From assembly GCF_900100395.1 (NCBI RefSeq), contig NZ_FNFB01000012.1, forward strand, positions 1 through 64,000: DNA of 64,000 nt, written 5' to 3'. This document shows, in pieces, positions 16,354-24,623 of the stretch; position 1 is the first letter of the stretch, and the number at the start of each line of letters is the position of its first letter. This stretch comes from Nonomuraea maritima. Lineage in GTDB: Bacteria > Actinomycetota > Actinomycetes > Streptosporangiales > Streptosporangiaceae. The position numbers and the translations under genes are program-made. Below the pieces are notes generated by a model, which was not told the origin of the DNA, searched no databases, and saw only the letters and a program-made list of their open reading frames with translations.

Positions 16354-18369
16354 ATGGCGGTGAAGACGCACTGTCCGTACTGCGCTCTGCAGTGCGGCAT
16401 GGAGATCGGCGCCGGCCTCGCGATCACGCCGAGGACCGACGTCCCGGCCAACGCCTCTGGCGCGCTGTGCCAGAAGGGGTGGACGGCAGGGGAGCTGCTC
16501 ACCAACGGAACCCGGCTCACCACCCCGCTCCTGCACGGCGAGGCCGTCGCCTGGGACGTCGCACTCGACTACGTGGCCGACCGGCTGTCCGCCATCCGCG
16601 CGGAGCACGGCCCGGACGCCGTGGCGGTGTTCGGCGGCGGCGGCCTCACGAACGAGAAGGCGTACGCGCTCGGCAAGTTCGCCAGGGTCGCGCTCGGCAC
16701 CAGCCAGATCGACTACAACGGCCGGTTCTGCATGTCCTCGGCCGCGGCCGCCTCGATCAGGGCGTTCGGGATGGACCGCGGCATGCCGTTCCCGGTCACC
16801 GACCTGGCGGAGGCCGACGTCGTGCTGCTGGCCGGCGGGAACGTCGCCGAGACCATGCCGCCGTTCGTCCGTCACCTGGAGGACGCGCGGCTCATCGTCA
16901 TCGACCCCCGCCGCACCCAGACGGCCAGGCGGGCCTGGCTGCACCTGCAGCCCACCCCCGGCACCGACCTCGCCCTCGCGCTCGGCCTGCTGCACCTCGC
17001 CATCGCCGACGACCTGGTGGACGAGGAGTACGTCGCCGCCAGGACCACCGGCTTCGACGACGTCCGCACGTCGGCGAGCGCCTGGTGGCCAGAACGGGTC
17101 GAGCGGGTCACCGGGGTGCCCGTCCACCGGATGCGGCAGGCGGTCAGGGCGCTGGCCGCCGCGGGCAACGCCTACGTCCTCACCGGGCGCGGGGCCGAGC
17201 AGCACGCCAAGGGCACCGACACGGTCACCGCCTTCATCAACCTGGCCCTCGCGCTCGGCCTGCCCGGGACGCAGGGCTCCGGGTACGGCTGCCTCACCGG
17301 CCAGGGCAACGGGCAGGGCGGACGCGAGCACGGACAGAAGGCCGACCAGCTCCCCGGCTACCGCAAGATCGACGACCCGGCGGCGCGCGAGCACGTGGCG
17401 GGCGTCTGGGGGATCCCGGCCGACGACCTGCCGGGGCCCGGGCGGTCGGCGTACGAGCTGCTCGACGCCCTCGGCCGGCCGGACGGGCCGCGCGCGCTGC
17501 TGCTGTTCGGGTCGAACCCCATCGTCTCGGCCCCCGACTCGGAACGGGTGGCCGCCCGCATCGGCGACCTCGACCTGCTGGTCGCCTGCGACATCGTCAT
17601 GTCGGAGACCGCCGTCCTGGCCGACGTGGTCCTCCCCGTCACCCAGTGGGCCGAGGAGACCGGCACGATGACGAACCTCGAGGGCCGCGTCCTGCTGCGC
17701 CGCCGGGCCGTCGCACCGCCGCCGCAGGTCCGCAGCGACCTGGACGTCATCGCCGGGCTGGCCGCTCGCCTCGGCCACCGCTTCGCCTCCGACCCGGCCG
17801 AGGTGTTCGACGAGCTGCGCCGCGCCAGCGCGGGCGGCCCGGCCGACTACTCCGGCATCACGTACGAGCGCATCGCGGCCGGGCCCGGCGTGTTCTGGCC
17901 GTGCCCGCAGGACGGACACCCCGGCACGCCGCGCCCGTTCCTCGACGCGTTCGCCACGCCCGACGGCCGTGCCAGGTTCGTTGCGGTGCAGCACCGGCCC
18001 CCGGCCGAGGAGCCCGACGACGACTACCCGGTCTACCTGAGCACCGGCCGGGTGCTCGCGCAGTACCAGAGCGGCGCGCAGACCCGCAGGATCGCGCCGC
18101 TCGTCGAGGCCGCCCCGGAGCCGTACGTGGAGCTCCACCCCGACCTGGCCGCACGGCTCGACATCGCCCCGGGCGACGTCGTGCGGGTCAGCAGCAGGAG
18201 GGGCGAGACCAAGGTCGTGGCCAGGATCAGCGACTCGATCAGGCGCGACACCGTGTTCATGCCCTTCCACTGGGAGGGCGCCAACCGGCTCACCAACCCG
18301 GCGCTCGACCCCACGTCGCGGATGCCGGAGTTCAAGGTCTGCGCGGTCAGGGTGGAGAGGATCTCATGA
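16354..18369 (+). CDS. nasA: Assimilatory nitrate reductase, molybdopterin catalytic subunit
   Basis: A 671-residue member of the molybdopterin oxidoreductase family. The N-terminal [4Fe-4S] motif uses Cys7, Cys10, Cys14 and Cys39 (CPYCALQC and ALCQKGW). The bis-MGD molybdenum ligand is Cys126 in YNGRFCMSSA. The C-terminal cofactor-dinucleotide domain includes YPVYLSTGRVLAQYQSGAQT. It reduces nitrate to nitrite in the cytoplasm and lacks the C-terminal [2Fe-2S] domain of some NasA proteins; a BFD-like domain is instead in the next gene. GGAGGAG precedes the ATG. Its stop overlaps the next start as ATGA. Confidence 0.92.
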   Translation: MAVKTHCPYCALQCGMEIGAGLAITPRTDVPANASGALCQKGWTAGELLTNGTRLTTPLLHGEAVAWDVALDYVADRLSAIRAEHGPDAVAVFGGGGLTNEKAYALGKFARVALGTSQIDYNGRFCMSSAAAASIRAFGMDRGMPFPVTDLAEADVVLLAGGNVAETMPPFVRHLEDARLIVIDPRRTQTARRAWLHLQPTPGTDLALALGLLHLAIADDLVDEEYVAARTTGFDDVRTSASAWWPERVERVTGVPVHRMRQAVRALAAAGNAYVLTGRGAEQHAKGTDTVTAFINLALALGLPGTQGSGYGCLTGQGNGQGGREHGQKADQLPGYRKIDDPAAREHVAGVWGIPADDLPGPGRSAYELLDALGRPDGPRALLLFGSNPIVSAPDSERVAARIGDLDLLVACDIVMSETAVLADVVLPVTQWAEETGTMTNLEGRVLLRRRAVAPPPQVRSDLDVIAGLAARLGHRFASDPAEVFDELRRASAGGPADYSGITYERIAAGPGVFWPCPQDGHPGTPRPFLDAFATPDGRARFVAVQHRPPAEEPDDDYPVYLSTGRVLAQYQSGAQTRRIAPLVEAAPEPYVELHPDLAARLDIAPGDVVRVSSRRGETKVVARISDSIRRDTVFMPFHWEGANRLTNPALDPTSRMPEFKVCAVRVERIS

Positions 18370-19772
18370 GACTCGTCGTCGTGGGCAACGGGATGGCCGG
18401 GTCGCGGCTGGTCAGCGAGGTGCGGGCGCGTGACCCGCAGATGCGGATCACCGTGTTCGGCGCCGAGACGCGCCGGCCGTACAACCGGGTGCTGCTGTCG
18501 AACGTGCTGGCCGGCAGTTCCCGCCCCGAGCAGGTACGCCTCCTCGACGCCGCCTGGTACGACGCGCACCGCGTCACCGCCGTCTTCGGCAGCACGGTCA
18601 CCCACGTCGACCGCGAGACGCGGCACGTCGTCACCGCGGACGGGCGGCGCGAGCCGTACGACCTGCTGGTGCTGGCCACCGGCAGCGACGCGATCGTGCC
18701 GCCGATCCCCGGCGTCGAGCGGGCCATCCCGTTCCGCACGCTCGACGACTGCGAGCGCATCGTCCAGGCCGCCGCGAGCGCACGGCGGGCGGTGGTCGTC
18801 GGCGGCGGGCTGCTCGGCGTCGAGGCCGCCCGCGGCCTGGCCGGACGCGGCCTGCCCGTCACGCTGCTGCACCTGGCCGACCACCTGATGGAACGCCAGC
18901 TCGACGTCGAGGCGGGCGAGCTGCTCGGCGAGACGCTGGCCGGCCTGGGCGTCGAGACCCGCACCGGAGTGACCGCCTCCCGCGTGGACGACGACGGCGT
19001 CCGGCTCGCCGACGGCGAGCTGGTCGAGGCCGACCTCGTGGTGCTGGCCTGCGGCGTGCGGCCGGTCACCGGCCTCGCCGCCGAGGCGGGGCTGGAGGTG
19101 CGCCGCGGCGTCGTCGTGGACGACGAGCTGCGTACCGACGACCCGTCGATCTTCGCCGTCGGCGAGTGCGCCGAGCACGACGGCACCGTGTACGGCCTCG
19201 TCGCGCCCGCCTGGGAGCAGGCCGCCGTGGCGGCCGACGTCATCACCGGCGGCAAGGCGCTCTACCGCGGCTCCAGGACGGTCACCCGGCTCAAGGCGAG
19301 GAGCGTTGAGCTGGCCGCGATGGGCGAGACGCAGCTCGGCGAGGAGCACGCCGAGGTGGTGCGTTTCAGCCACCGCGCCCGCGGCACCTACCGCAAGCTC
19401 GTCATCCGCGACGGACGCCTGGTCGGCGTGATCCTGCTGGGCGAGAGCGACGCCGTGGGCACACTCACCCAGCTGTTCGACCGCGGGGCGCCCGTGCCGG
19501 GTGACCCGGCGGGCCTGCTGTTTCCCGGATCGGCGCAGGCACCCGCCGCAGGGAGCCCCACGCTGATGCCGGACGCGGCCACCGTCTGCCTGTGCAACAA
19601 CGTCACCAAGGGCCAGATCAGGGCGTGCTGGGAGGCGGGCGCGAACGACGTCGCCGGGGTGGCCGCCGCCACGAGGGCGACGACCGGCTGCGGCACCTGC
19701 CGCGACGCGGTGGAGGGCATCGTCGGCTGGCTGTGCTCGCAGGAAGGGATCCAGGAAGGGGCTTCGGTATGA
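18366..19772 (+). CDS. FAD-dependent reductase with C-terminal BFD-like [2Fe-2S] domain
   Basis: A 468-residue protein. Residues 1-310 form a two-dinucleotide-binding flavoprotein: VVGNGMAGSRLVSE for FAD, VVVGGGLLGVEAARG for NAD(P)H, and FAVGECAEH as the second FAD contact. The end, from about residue 400, is a bacterioferritin-associated-ferredoxin-like domain with CLCNN and CGTC cysteine pairs. It resembles the N-terminal half of NirB and the NasB-type electron-transfer subunit, so it most likely feeds electrons from NAD(P)H to the nitrate reductase encoded just before it. ATGA overlaps on both sides imply translational coupling. Confidence 0.85.
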   Translation: MRLVVVGNGMAGSRLVSEVRARDPQMRITVFGAETRRPYNRVLLSNVLAGSSRPEQVRLLDAAWYDAHRVTAVFGSTVTHVDRETRHVVTADGRREPYDLLVLATGSDAIVPPIPGVERAIPFRTLDDCERIVQAAASARRAVVVGGGLLGVEAARGLAGRGLPVTLLHLADHLMERQLDVEAGELLGETLAGLGVETRTGVTASRVDDDGVRLADGELVEADLVVLACGVRPVTGLAAEAGLEVRRGVVVDDELRTDDPSIFAVGECAEHDGTVYGLVAPAWEQAAVAADVITGGKALYRGSRTVTRLKARSVELAAMGETQLGEEHAEVVRFSHRARGTYRKLVIRDGRLVGVILLGESDAVGTLTQLFDRGAPVPGDPAGLLFPGSAQAPAAGSPTLMPDAATVCLCNNVTKGQIRACWEAGANDVAGVAAATRATTGCGTCRDAVEGIVGWLCSQEGIQEGASV

Positions 19773-22198
19773 GCAGGATCGTCGTCGTGGGTCACGGGCC
19801 GGCGGCCCACCGGTTCGTCGAGCGGCTCACCGGCAACGGCTTCGCCGGGAGCGTCACCGTCATCGGGGAGGAGCCGCGCCCGGCCTACGACCGGGTGGCG
19901 CTGACGTCGTACCTGTCGGGGGTCAGCGCTGACGAGCTCACGTACGCGGTGCCGGAGGGCGTCGTGACGCGGACGGCCACCCGCGTCACGGCCGTCGACC
20001 GGCAGGCCAGGCACGTCGTCACCGCCGACGGCGGCCGCACGCCGTACGACGTGCTCGTGCTCGCCACCGGCTCGGCCCCGTTCGTGCCGCCGGTGCCCGG
20101 CGCCGAGCACGCCTTCGTCTACCGCACCATCGAGGACCTCGACGCGATCCGTACGGCGGCCAAGGACGCGGTGGCGGGCGTCGTGGTCGGCGGCGGGCTG
20201 CTCGGCCTTGAGGCCGCCGACGCGCTGCGGGCGCTCGGCCTGAAGACGCACATCGTCGAGATGAGCCCCTGGCTGATGCCCCGCCAGGTGGACGAGGGCG
20301 GCGGCTCGGTGTTGAAGGGGCACATCGAGCGCCTCGGGCTCGGCGTGCACGCCGGCTCGGGCGTCCAGGAGATCGTCACCGGCTCGGACGGCCGGGTCGC
20401 CGGGGTGCGCACGCCGGACGGCACGCTGCTGGAGGCCCAGGTCGTGGTGTTCTCGGCGGGCGTCAGGCCGCGGGACGAGCTGGCCAGGTCATGCGGCCTG
20501 GAGGTCGGCGCGCGGGGCGGCGTCGTGGTCGACTCCGCGATGCGCACCTCCGACCCGTCGATCTACGCCATCGGCGAGTGCGCGCTCGCCGGCGGCACGG
20601 TGTACGGGCTCGTCGGGCCGTGCAACACGATGGCCGAGGTGGCGGCCGACCGCGTCACGGGCGGCTCGGCGACGTTCGAGGGCGCCGACCTGTCCACGAA
20701 GCTCAAGCTGCTCGGCGTCGAGGTGGCGCAGTTCGGGGCCATGGACGGGGCGCTCGACGTCACCTACATGGACCCGGTGGCCGGCGTCTACAAGAAGCTG
20801 TTCGTCAGCGACGACGCCAGGACTCTGCTCGGCGGCATCTGCGTCGGCGACGCCTCGCCGTACGCGACGCTGCGGCCGTTCGTGGGCAAGGAGCTGCCGG
20901 CCGCCCCCGCCGACCTGCTGTTCAGCGGCGCGGGCGCCGCGCTCGACCTGCCCGACGAGGCGCAGGTCTGCTCGTGCAACAACGTGTGCGCGGGCGACAT
21001 CCGCACCGCCATCGCCGAGCAGGGCGTCACCGACGTGCCCGGCGTCAAGGCGTGCACCCGCGCCGGCACCACCTGCGGCAGCTGTGTGCCGATGCTCAAG
21101 CAGCTGCTGGAGAAGTCGGGGGTCGAGCTCAGCAAGGCGCTGTGCGAGCACTTCGCGTACTCGCGCGCGGAGCTGTTCGACATCGTACGGGTGCGCGGCG
21201 TCACGACGTTCTCTGAGCTGGTGTCCGCCCACGGGCAGGGACGCGGGTGCGACATCTGCAAGCCGGCCGTGGCCTCGATCCTGGCCTCGCTGCACAACGG
21301 GCACGTGCTCGAGGGCGAACGCGCCGCCCTCCAGGACACCAACGACGCGTTCCTCGCCAACATCCAGAAGAACGGCACGTACTCGGTCGTCCCGCGGATC
21401 CCCGGCGGCGAGATCACGCCCGAGAAGCTCATCGTGATCGGTGAGGTGGCCCGCGACTTCGGCCTCTACACGAAGATCACCGGCGGGCAGCGCATCGACC
21501 TGTTCGGCGCCCGCGTCGAGCAGCTCCCTGAGATCTGGCGGCGGCTGGTCGACGCCGGGTTCGAGTCGGGCCACGCGTACGGCAAGGCGCTGCGCACCGT
21601 GAAGTCGTGCGTCGGCTCCACCTGGTGCCGCTACGGCGTGCAGGACTCCGTCGGCCTCGCCATCGCGCTGGAGCTGCGCTACCGCGGCCTGCGCTCGCCG
21701 CACAAGCTCAAGTCGGCGGTCTCCGGCTGCGCCCGCGAGTGCGCCGAGGCCCGCTCGAAGGACTTCGGCGTCATCGCCACCGAGCAGGGCTGGAACCTGT
21801 ACGTCGGCGGCAACGGCGGCTTCACCCCGCGCCACGCCGACCTGCTCGCCACCGACCTGAGCACGGACGAGCTGCTGCGGACCATCGACCGCTTCCTGAT
21901 GTTCTACATCCGCACCGCCGACCGGCTGCAACGGACGGCCGCCTGGCTGGAGTCGCTGGACGGCGGCCTCGACTACCTGCGAGAGGTGATCATGGAGGAC
22001 TCGCTCGGCATCTGCGCCGACCTCGACGCGCAGATGGAGCAGCACGTCGCCACTTACGCGGACGAGTGGCGGGCCACGCTGGACGACCCGGGGAAGCTCA
22101 GCAGGTTCGTGAGCTTCGTCAACGCGCCGGGGATGCCCGACCCGTCGATCGTGTTCGCCAGCGAGCGCGGCCAGATCAGGCCGGTGATGGCCCGATGA
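19769..22198 (+). CDS. nirB: Assimilatory nitrite reductase [NAD(P)H], large subunit
   Basis: An 809-residue NirB. Order of domains: FAD/NAD(P)H reductase (VVVGHGPAAHRFVE at the N-terminus, VVGGGLLGLEAADA near 145, YAIGECALAG near 267), two BFD-like cysteine clusters (CSCNN, CGSC, then CDIC), and the siroheme/[4Fe-4S] sulfite-reductase-like domain with SCVGSTWCRYG and SGCARECAEAR supplying the four cluster cysteines. It reduces nitrite to ammonium with six electrons. Siroheme synthesis genes are not in the window. It starts by ATGA overlap with the preceding flavoprotein gene and ends the same way with nirD. Confidence 0.95.
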   Translation: MSRIVVVGHGPAAHRFVERLTGNGFAGSVTVIGEEPRPAYDRVALTSYLSGVSADELTYAVPEGVVTRTATRVTAVDRQARHVVTADGGRTPYDVLVLATGSAPFVPPVPGAEHAFVYRTIEDLDAIRTAAKDAVAGVVVGGGLLGLEAADALRALGLKTHIVEMSPWLMPRQVDEGGGSVLKGHIERLGLGVHAGSGVQEIVTGSDGRVAGVRTPDGTLLEAQVVVFSAGVRPRDELARSCGLEVGARGGVVVDSAMRTSDPSIYAIGECALAGGTVYGLVGPCNTMAEVAADRVTGGSATFEGADLSTKLKLLGVEVAQFGAMDGALDVTYMDPVAGVYKKLFVSDDARTLLGGICVGDASPYATLRPFVGKELPAAPADLLFSGAGAALDLPDEAQVCSCNNVCAGDIRTAIAEQGVTDVPGVKACTRAGTTCGSCVPMLKQLLEKSGVELSKALCEHFAYSRAELFDIVRVRGVTTFSELVSAHGQGRGCDICKPAVASILASLHNGHVLEGERAALQDTNDAFLANIQKNGTYSVVPRIPGGEITPEKLIVIGEVARDFGLYTKITGGQRIDLFGARVEQLPEIWRRLVDAGFESGHAYGKALRTVKSCVGSTWCRYGVQDSVGLAIALELRYRGLRSPHKLKSAVSGCARECAEARSKDFGVIATEQGWNLYVGGNGGFTPRHADLLATDLSTDELLRTIDRFLMFYIRTADRLQRTAAWLESLDGGLDYLREVIMEDSLGICADLDAQMEQHVATYADEWRATLDDPGKLSRFVSFVNAPGMPDPSIVFASERGQIRPVMAR

Positions 22199-22554
22199 GC
22201 TGGACCCCGATCTGCGCCTACGACGCGCTGCTGCCCGAGCGGGGTGTGTGCGCCCTCGTGGGCGGCGAGCAGGTCGCCGTCTTCCGCACCTACGACGGCG
22301 ATCTGTACGCTCTGGACAACCTCGACCCCTTCAGCGGCGCGTACGTGCTCTCGCGCGGCATCGTCGGCACCAGGAAAGGGGAGCCGACGGTCGCCTCGCC
22401 GCTGCACAAGCAGGTGTTCTCGCTGGTCACCGGGCGTTGCCTGGACGAGGAGGGGGTGTCGGTGCCCGTCCACGCCGTCCGGGTGAACGGGGCGCGCGTG
22501 GAGGTGAGCCTGCGGCAGCGGGCCGGGGTAGGCGCCCTGGCGGGTCACGTCTAG
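22195..22554 (+). CDS. nirD: Assimilatory nitrite reductase, small subunit
   Basis: A 119-residue Rieske-fold protein typical of NirD in length and pattern: it starts MSWTPICAYDALLPERGVCAL and contains YALDNLDPFSGAYVLSRG and SPLHKQVFSLVTGRCLDEE. The Cys-x-His and Cys-x2-His cluster ligands of true Rieske proteins are absent, as expected for NirD, which supports NirB structurally. The start overlaps the nirB stop (ATGA). Its stop TAG falls inside the first copies of a 14-base tandem repeat, so the C-terminal residues derive from repeat sequence. Confidence 0.92.
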   Translation: MSWTPICAYDALLPERGVCALVGGEQVAVFRTYDGDLYALDNLDPFSGAYVLSRGIVGTRKGEPTVASPLHKQVFSLVTGRCLDEEGVSVPVHAVRVNGARVEVSLRQRAGVGALAGHV

Positions 22555-22608
22555 CGGGTCACGTCTGGCGGATCACGTCTAGCGGGTCTCGTCGGGCGGG
22601 TAGACGTG
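22540..22608 (+). repeat. 14-base tandem repeat spanning the nirD stop codon
   Basis: Four consecutive copies of GCGGGTCACGTCTA start at 22540, 22554, 22568 and 22582, with zero to three differences each, and a decayed fifth copy follows. The TAG stop of nirD (22552-22554) is created at the junction of copies 1 and 2. CACGTCTA at 22574-22581 can also pair with TAGACGTG at 22601-22608, so the array may double as a weak terminator. Confidence 0.75.
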
Positions 22609-22898
22609 CGGGCTGCGGTGGGTGACGGGTAGCACGCAACGCCGTCCCGATTCGACGCTCTCGCAGCGTTCGGCGTCCTCGCGGTTGGGGAGTGGTTCGG
22701 CATTCTGCTGGAGTCGCGGCACTGGATGGACGGTATAGGCACACCGGTGATCACCGGTCGCGATTCCGCAACGATCACAGCTCTTAACGGTCTCTCATGT
22801 ATCAGCGAGCCGTGACGTTGAGTAGTGGGGAGTAAAGGCGTTGTGCGAAGTGCCTAAACCGGGCATTCGCCCCGGACGGGCGCGGGCATCAAGCGCGC

Positions 22899-23426
22899 AT
22901 GAGCAAGCACTCTCAAGCCAGGACACTCCTGCTGGCCGCGATCTTTCCCGCCCTCCTCGTCACCGGTTGCTCCTCGGGGACCACTCAGGCGATGCAGGGT
23001 GCGGCGAGCCCGGCGCCGCCCATGGAATCGCCTGACATGTCCCCTTCGGACATGTCCCCCACCCAAGGCACCCCCACCGGCGGCGCCGAGGCCCGTTCGG
23101 TCGTCCAGAACTTCTTCGACGCCCTGAAGAGCGGCAACGTCGACAAGATCATCGAGAGCTTCAGCCGCGACGCGATCGTCGCCTGGGACGGCCAGGCCAC
23201 GGCGGAGGGCACGGAAGCCATCCGCACGCTGTTCAAGGACCAGGTGAAGGACGCCGACAAGCAGGGCTCGCACGCCATCGACGAGGCGCGTGCGGCCGGC
23301 CCGGAGAACGCGATCGTCCGCGCGACCAGCAAGCAGGGCGAGGAGACCATGCGCGAGCTGTTCGTGCTGGCCCGCGAGGGCAACCAGTGGAAGATCTCGG
23401 AGTTGATGACCAACAAGACGTCCTGA
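22899..23426 (+). CDS. Lipoprotein with an NTF2/SnoaL-like domain
   Basis: A 175-residue protein. The signal peptide ends in lipobox LVTGC (Cys24), so it is exported and lipidated. Residues 28-65 are a Pro/Ser/Met-rich linker with the repeated words SPDMSPSDMSP. From about 65 onward the sequence ARSVVQNFFDALKSGNVDKI and the strand pattern ending GNQWKISELMTNKTS fit the NTF2-like/DUF4440 fold (a cone-shaped barrel that binds small ligands). Function is unknown. It is likely a single gene, followed by a strong hairpin and then the molbindin gene. Confidence 0.75.
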   Translation: MSKHSQARTLLLAAIFPALLVTGCSSGTTQAMQGAASPAPPMESPDMSPSDMSPTQGTPTGGAEARSVVQNFFDALKSGNVDKIIESFSRDAIVAWDGQATAEGTEAIRTLFKDQVKDADKQGSHAIDEARAAGPENAIVRATSKQGEETMRELFVLAREGNQWKISELMTNKTS

Positions 23427-23492
23427 GCTCGGGAGTCCGTCGCGGGACGTGCCCGCTTCGGACGGCCGGGGGCCGTCCCGTCCCGACGGGTG

Positions 23493-23522
23493 GAGGCGGA
23501 AGGCGAGCCGGCCTTCCGCCTC
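23493..23522 (+). terminator. Hairpin after the NTF2-like lipoprotein gene
   Basis: GAGGCGGAAGGC (23493-23504) pairs perfectly with GCCTTCCGCCTC (23511-23522), 12 base pairs with a 6-base loop, ending in TCTT. It lies about 65 bases past the lipoprotein stop. Confidence 0.7.
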
Positions 23523-23581
23523 TTCGCCGGGCCGGTCGCGAGGAGAGTCGTCCCCCCATGGCGTGAATGAGAGGGACAGGC

Positions 23582-23791
23582 ATGCGGTTGAGCGCGCGCA
23601 ACAAGATTCCGGCTCGGGTGGTGGGCATCACCAAGGGCGAGGCGACGGCCAACGTCGAGCTGGACGCGGGCGGGGTGCGGCTGGTGGCGTCGATCACGGT
23701 GGAGGCGGCCGACGAACTCGCCCTGCGGGAGGGCAGCGAGGTGCTCGCCATGGTCAAGGCCTCCGACGTCATGCTGGGCCTCGAAACCTGA
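23582..23791 (+). CDS. Molbindin (molybdate/molybdopterin-binding Mop protein)
   Basis: A 69-residue single TOBE/Mop-domain protein: MRLSARNKIPARVVGITKGE, a central AGGVRLVASITVEAADELAL, and the C-terminal SEVLAMVKASDVMLGLE. Length and motifs match molbindins, which oligomerise to bind molybdate or tungstate in the cytoplasm and serve as molybdenum stores. Its position about 1 kb after the molybdenum-dependent nitrate reductase operon makes physiological sense, although a hairpin separates the two transcripts. I prefer the ATG at 23582 because it matches the family N-terminus; five codons upstream is another ATG in frame. Confidence 0.88.
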   Translation: MRLSARNKIPARVVGITKGEATANVELDAGGVRLVASITVEAADELALREGSEVLAMVKASDVMLGLET

Positions 23792-23908
23792 CCGACGCCG
23801 CCACCCCGACGGAGAACACCGCCACCACCAGAGGCCGGCTGTCTCGGAGCAGGGGCGTTGCCGGTGACCCACCCCCCGAAAAAGGACGTAGGTGGGGTGT
23901 CGAGGGTG

Positions 23909-24568
23909 TCAGAGGTGGCGTTCTTGTTGGTCGAGGATGGCGATGGAGACGGCGACCGCGCGGGACGGGTCGCCGTCCTCGATCGCCTGGAGGAGCTCCT
24001 CGTGTGAGGTGTCGGGGTGGAGGGCCGCCTCCTCCTGGTCCCTGACGCTGTCGCGCAGGGCGTCGCTCATGCTGCGGTAGAGATCGCCGAGCAGGGCGTT
24101 GTGCGCGGCGCTCGCCACACTCAGGTGGAACGCCACGTCGGCGTCGGCGAACCCGTCGAGGTCGCCCGCCCGCCCGGCGGCGTCCCTGCGGGCGAGGTGG
24201 TCGCGGAGCGCGGTCAGGTCGTCGTCGGTGCGCCGGCTCGCCGCCAGCCGGGCCGCGACGAGGTCGAGGCCGCGGCGTACGTCGATGATGTCCATGGCGG
24301 CGGCCGTGTCGAGCCGGCGCCGCAGGGCCACCTGGGACTCGTCGGTCGCGGTCACGTAGGTGCCGTCGCCCTGCCGGGTGTGCAGCAGCCCCGCGTGGGC
24401 GAGGACGCGCACCGCCTCGCGTACGGACAGCCGGCTCATGCCGAGGCTCTCGGCCAGCTGGTTCTCGGACGGGATCTTCGTCCCGACCGGCCACGCCCCT
24501 TCGGCGATCTCTCGGCGGAGCTCCTGGATGGCGGAGTCCACGAGCGAGGTCCGGGCGACGTTCCGCAT
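23909..24568 (-). CDS. FadR-subfamily GntR transcriptional regulator
   Basis: A 219-residue regulator. Residues 1-75 are a winged helix-turn-helix (IPSENQLAESLGMSRLSVREAVRVLAHAGLLHTRQGDGTYV pattern of GntR). The remainder is the all-helical FCD domain with FADADVAFHLSVASAAHN and a conserved histidine pair, which in FadR relatives bind a metal and a carboxylate effector. The ATG at 24566-24568 has AGGGGTGAG before it; a second possible ATG lies five codons upstream. The only nearby gene it could control is the ADP-ribosylglycohydrolase in the same direction, with about 55 bases between, so a two-gene operon is possible. Confidence 0.88.
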   Translation of the reverse strand: MRNVARTSLVDSAIQELRREIAEGAWPVGTKIPSENQLAESLGMSRLSVREAVRVLAHAGLLHTRQGDGTYVTATDESQVALRRRLDTAAAMDIIDVRRGLDLVAARLAASRRTDDDLTALRDHLARRDAAGRAGDLDGFADADVAFHLSVASAAHNALLGDLYRSMSDALRDSVRDQEEAALHPDTSHEELLQAIEDGDPSRAVAVSIAILDQQERHL

Positions 24569-24623
24569 GCACTCACCCCTCATCGAGTAGTTCCACCCTA
24601 CGAACCGCGGGCCTGCGGCGCGA

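Noticed and set aside
22841..23035. Short plus-strand frame overlapping the start of the NTF2-like lipoprotein
   Set aside because: No protein-like sequence; it overlaps a gene with a clear lipobox in another frame.
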